A DNA stretch of 64,000 nucleotides from Scedosporium boydii (lineage: Eukaryota; Ascomycota; Sordariomycetes; Microascales; Microascaceae): the NCBI GenBank assembly GCA_002221725.1, contig NJFT01000193.1, forward strand, positions 1 to 64,000, given 5' to 3'. The first letter of the stretch is position 1. Every line of letters begins with the position of its first letter. The notes below the pieces were generated by a model. The model made no database searches, was not told the DNA's origin, and saw nothing but the letters and a program-made list of their open reading frames with translations. The position numbers were made by a program, and so were the translations under genes. Positions 60,306 through 64,000 of the stretch are shown piece by piece.

Positions 60306-61460
60306 AGTCGCGTATGGTGCTGGTAGAATGGCTCAGAGTACCGCAAGTTTGGTTGTTTGGCAGCGACAAGGAATTCAAATCCACTCGAGGCTCTCTCACT
60401 AGAGCTATATCCAAGGAATTCGAATCATGTTTCGGGCAAAGTCTGCTGCCTATCAATTCACTCTTACTTGCATGTACTGCATTTCCAATAGTCCGGAGTC
60501 TGGCGGACTCCGAGCGCCGATTGCGATGGCCGGTCCCGGCTCCCGATCTGCGTCTAATGCATGCCAGAAACCTCCTATGCAGAGCAAGAGAAGGTAAGTA
60601 AATCAATTTGATTCACCCCTAACAGAATTTATAGCGCCGCCCTCGTTTCCATTCCCCTGACATTCTTTTAATTTCTCCCCAGTTCCAAATTCATACCTCT
60701 TGACACCTATACTGGCTATGGATACATTAAACAATCTCGTGTGACGGGACTAGGGTTTTGGAGAGTTTGTCTCTCCCACTATCTGATCGGACTATTCTAT
60801 GAGAACGATATGGAAATAATATGACAGCCTTTTTTCCCTTATTTTTTTTTTCCCCCATTTTTTCTCTAGGATATTTGATTCTGCTTTTGCGTTGCAGACT
60901 ACATTTCATCATTCTTCGCAAGTCCGAGTCTGATTCGACAAAGCATTGTTCAGTTGTGTGACGTATCATTAATAGCTTATGCTTGTGTATGACCCAACGT
61001 CCTCTCCGCCAGAGGAAAATCCGTTGTTCAAGTGGATGGTAACACTGTTCCCAAGCGAGTAATCAGGCATTTCGGACTCCCCAGTTCTGAAAAGTCAAAG
61101 TATCTGCCGGTAATGGGGTGCCGGGCTGGGACCCTGGGTAGCGCCCAAATAGCTAGCGGCCGCCTCAAAGTTTTCATTCGGGGGCTCATGCACAGCATGG
61201 GGGGAATCTGGAAATTTCAGGATGGAGATGGGGCGAGGAAGACGACAAGACCAAACGTGACCAGCAAGGCTGAATCGAGAGTGGCGGCTCACCTTGTTTA
61301 TTGACCGGAGGCAGGAGTAAATTCTACGAGTCGAAGGAATATATCAAGGGAACTTAGGTGGTCACGGGGGTATGAATCGTGCAAATTATATTCGAAAGGA
61401 CTTTGTTACTGACGGACATCCACCGGGCCGCTACTACCTCCGAACCCTTGCCCCTGGCGA
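60306..61460. other. Spacer upstream of the third P450
   Basis: 1.15 kb holding the P450 promoter and the 3' end of the enoyl reductase gene. T-rich tract at 60830-60870. Short frames present have no domain. Confidence 0.45.
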
Positions 61461-62692
61461 CTAAGTCGCTACTCGTACGATCAATTTCTGTCCCGAAACC
61501 TGCTTAGCTTTCAGTAACTCCAAACCGACGAGCACCGTGTCGAATCCGGAAGGCTCCAACACTTTGATCGGCAGAGGCTTTAGCCTCCCTTCGTCGATCA
61601 GGGTCTGTAGACTCTGGTAAAACTTCTTAGACCACTCATGAAGCTCTGTATCCGCTTTCACACCGTAGGGCTCTGGGAGCAAAACACCCCTGCCGAGGAT
61701 CGCTGGTCCCATGACCAGCTGATGCCGAACCGTCTGGCGCGTGCAAAGAGACTCTTGGTACTGTTCGAGGGCGCAATATACGCCTCCCGCTCTCCCAATT
61801 GCCTCGTAGCAGAGAGATGTGGTTGCGATTTCGCCGAATGGATCGATAACACGCTTGAGCTTGTTGCGCGTGTACGTTTTTATATCGGCGGCACATGTAC
61901 AGGAACGGTAGTCAAAAACAGCATCTGCCCCGTATTTCTTGACAAGGCTAAAGTTTCTCGGTGAACATGTGGTGACTACGTGGTAGCCGCATCTTTTAAC
62001 CATTACCAGTGGTACGCAGTTAGTCTGACAGCTTCTCTGGTGGCGATTGACGGAGTGGCCGGTCTGGAGACGGCTGGGGAGCTCAGAACTTACAGCTTAA
62101 GCAGTTGTATGGCCAACAAGCCAACAGAGCTGCTACCCCCGTATACAAGCACTGCCTCTCCTTCTTTGTGACCCTTGTGGCTTGCGACCTCGTCCGGTGT
62201 CACTGGCATCTTAAGGCTCTCATGCAGCGCCAGCGCAACCGTAGAAACGCAGGCCGGCCCGAAAGCGAGGGCCTGCTCAAACGATGTATTTGGAGGAATA
62301 CGCAGAGCATAGATGACTTCAATCTTGACGTATTCGCCGAAGGAACCTGATTCCGGGTCGTCTTGCTTGTTGCTGGGAACACAACCGAAAACACCATCTC
62401 CCACTTCAAAGTCTTCTACCTTAGCTCCGACAGCTGCTACCGTGCCCGCGAAGTCGACACCGTCCTTCAACCCGGGAGTTGGAAACCGCGCAGCCATCTT
62501 GAAATCGCATGGATTGAGCGCGACTGCGACGGTCTTGACAAGCAGCCATCCGGGCAACAGGTTCGGTACTGGAAGGCCCGGGGTGACTCTCAACTCTCCG
62601 CCATCATGTTGAATGATGGCGGTATGCGTTGCTGGTATCTTCACCGTCATGGATTCTTCCCTGAGTAGCTTTGCTGAATCGAATTGCGCCAA
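61461..62692 (-). CDS. Trans-acting enoyl reductase, LovC/ApdC-like
   Basis: MDR-family NADPH enoyl reductase of the type that works in trans with highly reducing PKSs or PKS-NRPSs whose own ER is dead. Exons 62692-62094 and 61992-61461 give up to 376 residues. The second ATG at 62650 (MTVKIPATHTAI) gives 362 and matches the usual family start better. VALNPCDFKM and GVDFAGTVAAVG are typical of the N-terminal half. VLVYGGSSSVGLLAIQL is the Rossmann loop. CSPRNFSLVKKYGADAVFDY follows the splice and contacts NADPH. It is divergent from the Diels-Alderase-like gene. No highly reducing PKS is in the window, so its partner would lie to the right or elsewhere. Confidence 0.9.
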
Positions 62693-63130
62693 GGACGATG
62701 CGTCGGTTGGGTTGAATGGTCTGCCAAGTCGTAAAAAAGGCAGATCTTGCTACGTGAGGCCGAAATCGTAAGGTGAGAATAAGGATACCGAAATATGCAT
62801 GTTGAACGTTCGGATATCACTGCGTCGGCAAACCAAAACAGCCAATCACTGAAGCTCCGGGATTAATGATCTACTTCCGAAAAAAAAGACGTGACCGGAG
62901 CTCCAGCGGGACTTGCCGTACTTCTCTCAGTAACACCGAGAGTGCCTGGATCTCCGCGTCTCGCTATGTAACTTTTCTGTAGCAGGGTGCCACTTCTCTA
63001 TTTATGAGTGCGTGCCTGAAGCGACCTAGCCTTCACCGGACATTGCGTATCTTAGTCCAACATTCTCTTTCATCTTTACCATCTCCAACCGCATTTGTTT
63101 ACAGGTAGACCAAGAGATCAGTCTTTCAAA
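62693..63130. promoter_or_regulatory. Divergent promoter of the enoyl reductase and lipocalin-like genes
   Basis: 438 bp between opposite starts. CTTCACCGGACA near 63031 shares TTCACCGG with the inverted-repeat arm at 48608. No gene is present. Confidence 0.45.
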
Positions 63131-64000
63131 ATGCACTGGCGAACATCTTACGGCCTCACCCTATTATTTTCTCTCGGAGCGGCAGGTGACGGCGATGAAT
63201 CCGGTCCTCTCTGGCTCGGTGACTGGAAGGAGCAGCAGACTGTACTGGGAATAGACGCCTCCGCGGCCTGCGAAGTCAGTCATGTAACTGCTTATGAGAA
63301 GTCCAAGGGTCGCAAGCCTGTTTCATTCTCCACTAGCCCGACGGACGACCCAGAGCTGCCGAGGATAGTCCCCATGAACGAGACGGCTGGCGAACAGTGG
63401 GAGTTCGACGGCGTTTCGGACGACGGGTTGTCAGGCATCATTTTCGGCTTCTACAGGGACCCAAACTACTCGGTACTCGGAGCTGGCAACCTGCGCATGT
63501 ACGTCGAGCTCGCCCATCCGGACGGTGAACGTTTCGTACAGATAGACTATCCAACCGAGTCCACCATCGAGTCGTGTCCTGGAATCGGCTGGCACGGCGA
63601 GTGGAAGGGCGACGGCTACGTCTACAGCTGGGACGTGTCTGCCGATTTTCGCACGGCACGCGTGAAGTGGGACACACCCAAGGCCAAAGGTACCGTTACT
63701 TTTAGCTCGGTGGCGCCTGCGCGCTACGCCGACGGCTCGACGTGGCCATCGAAAGAGGCGTCTCTACTCACGGTACCGCATTTTTTCTGGTTCGAGCCTA
63801 TTCCGGTAGCCGACGTCACGGTTGACGCCGTAATTGAAGGCAAGTCTGTGAAATGGTCGGGTGTCGGCGGACACGAGCGTCTCTGGGCTGCTTTCAATTG
63901 GTTCACTTGTCTGGATGCCATGACCTTTGTCCGCTTGAAAACCGGACCGTACGCCCTGTCGTTTTGGGAGTTTGAGTCGTGGCTGGAGAAGGGCCTGCAG
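63131..64000 (+). CDS. Diels-Alderase-like (CrtC/AttH lipocalin) protein, partial
   Basis: An open frame from ATG at 63131 runs to the window edge without a stop (290 codons, C terminus missing). The N terminus (MHWRTSYGLTLLFSLGAAG) looks like a signal peptide. The layout and the GVGGHERLWAAFNW...TGPYALSFWEF pattern near the end resemble the two-domain CrtC/AttH lipocalin family. In fungal clusters that family includes pericyclases forming decalins (CghA, Fsa2 type) and hetero-Diels-Alder products (EupF type). Similarity is by pattern only and no catalytic residue can be assigned. Pairing with a trans-enoyl reductase supports a secondary-metabolite role. A hydroxyneurosporene-synthase-like hydratase is the main alternative. 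Confidence 0.6.
   Translation, partial: MHWRTSYGLTLLFSLGAAGDGDESGPLWLGDWKEQQTVLGIDASAACEVSHVTAYEKSKGRKPVSFSTSPTDDPELPRIVPMNETAGEQWEFDGVSDDGLSGIIFGFYRDPNYSVLGAGNLRMYVELAHPDGERFVQIDYPTESTIESCPGIGWHGEWKGDGYVYSWDVSADFRTARVKWDTPKAKGTVTFSSVAPARYADGSTWPSKEASLLTVPHFFWFEPIPVADVTVDAVIEGKSVKWSGVGGHERLWAAFNWFTCLDAMTFVRLKTGPYALSFWEFESWLEKGLQ

Overview
The window looks like a filamentous ascomycete (Pezizomycotina) chromosome. Genes carry short GT-AG introns. The left 11 kb is AT-rich and saturated with transitions of the kind left by repeat-induced point mutation (RIP). The right 50 kb is GC-balanced and gene-rich and holds a secondary-metabolite gene cluster. I cannot place the species. Gene models are hand-spliced by reading frame and family similarity, so exon edges are predictions.

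Layout. 1-3102: AT-rich, stop-riddled relic DNA. 3103-10567: a complete but dead Ty3/Gypsy retrotransposon on the minus strand, with two 424-bp LTRs, gag, reverse transcriptase, RNase H, integrase and a polypurine tract. 10568-11350: more relic DNA, followed by an abrupt change to normal composition. 13483-15443: Na+/H+ antiporter with a one-base frameshift. 15872-17733: secreted beta-lactamase-like serine hydrolase. 19543-21190: thiamine-pyrimidine synthase (THI5/NMT1) preceded by a TPP riboswitch in a 5'UTR intron.

The cluster core starts at about 22.6 kb: a PDR-type ABC transporter (22653-27206), an AflR-like Zn2Cys6 regulator (28957-30586) and a large methylating non-reducing polyketide synthase (31203-39436; SAT-KS-AT-PT-ACP-ACP-CMeT-TE). 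Tailoring genes follow: P450 (40380-42164), berberine-bridge-type FAD oxidase (43069-44816), NAD(P)-dependent reductase (45907-47031), ACMSD-like amidohydrolase/decarboxylase (47332-48332), P450 (48904-50503), aldo-keto reductase (51087-52157), zinc-type dehydrogenase (52451-53586), flavin monooxygenase (56072-57703) and P450 (58476-60305). At the right edge, a LovC-like trans-enoyl reductase (61461-62692) stands head to head with a Diels-Alderase-like lipocalin protein that runs off the window (63131-64000).

Working model (inference): the PKS makes a C-methylated orsellinic-type acid released by its hydrolytic TE. The amidohydrolase may decarboxylate it, and the P450s, FAD oxidase and reductases oxidise, couple or rearrange the ring. 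The ER and Diels-Alderase-like pair is typical of highly reducing PKS or PKS-NRPS pathways, and no such synthase is in the window. The right end may therefore be the edge of a second, adjacent or merged cluster. The SAT domain of the PKS carries an apparent frameshift. I do not recognise this gene set as a described pathway.
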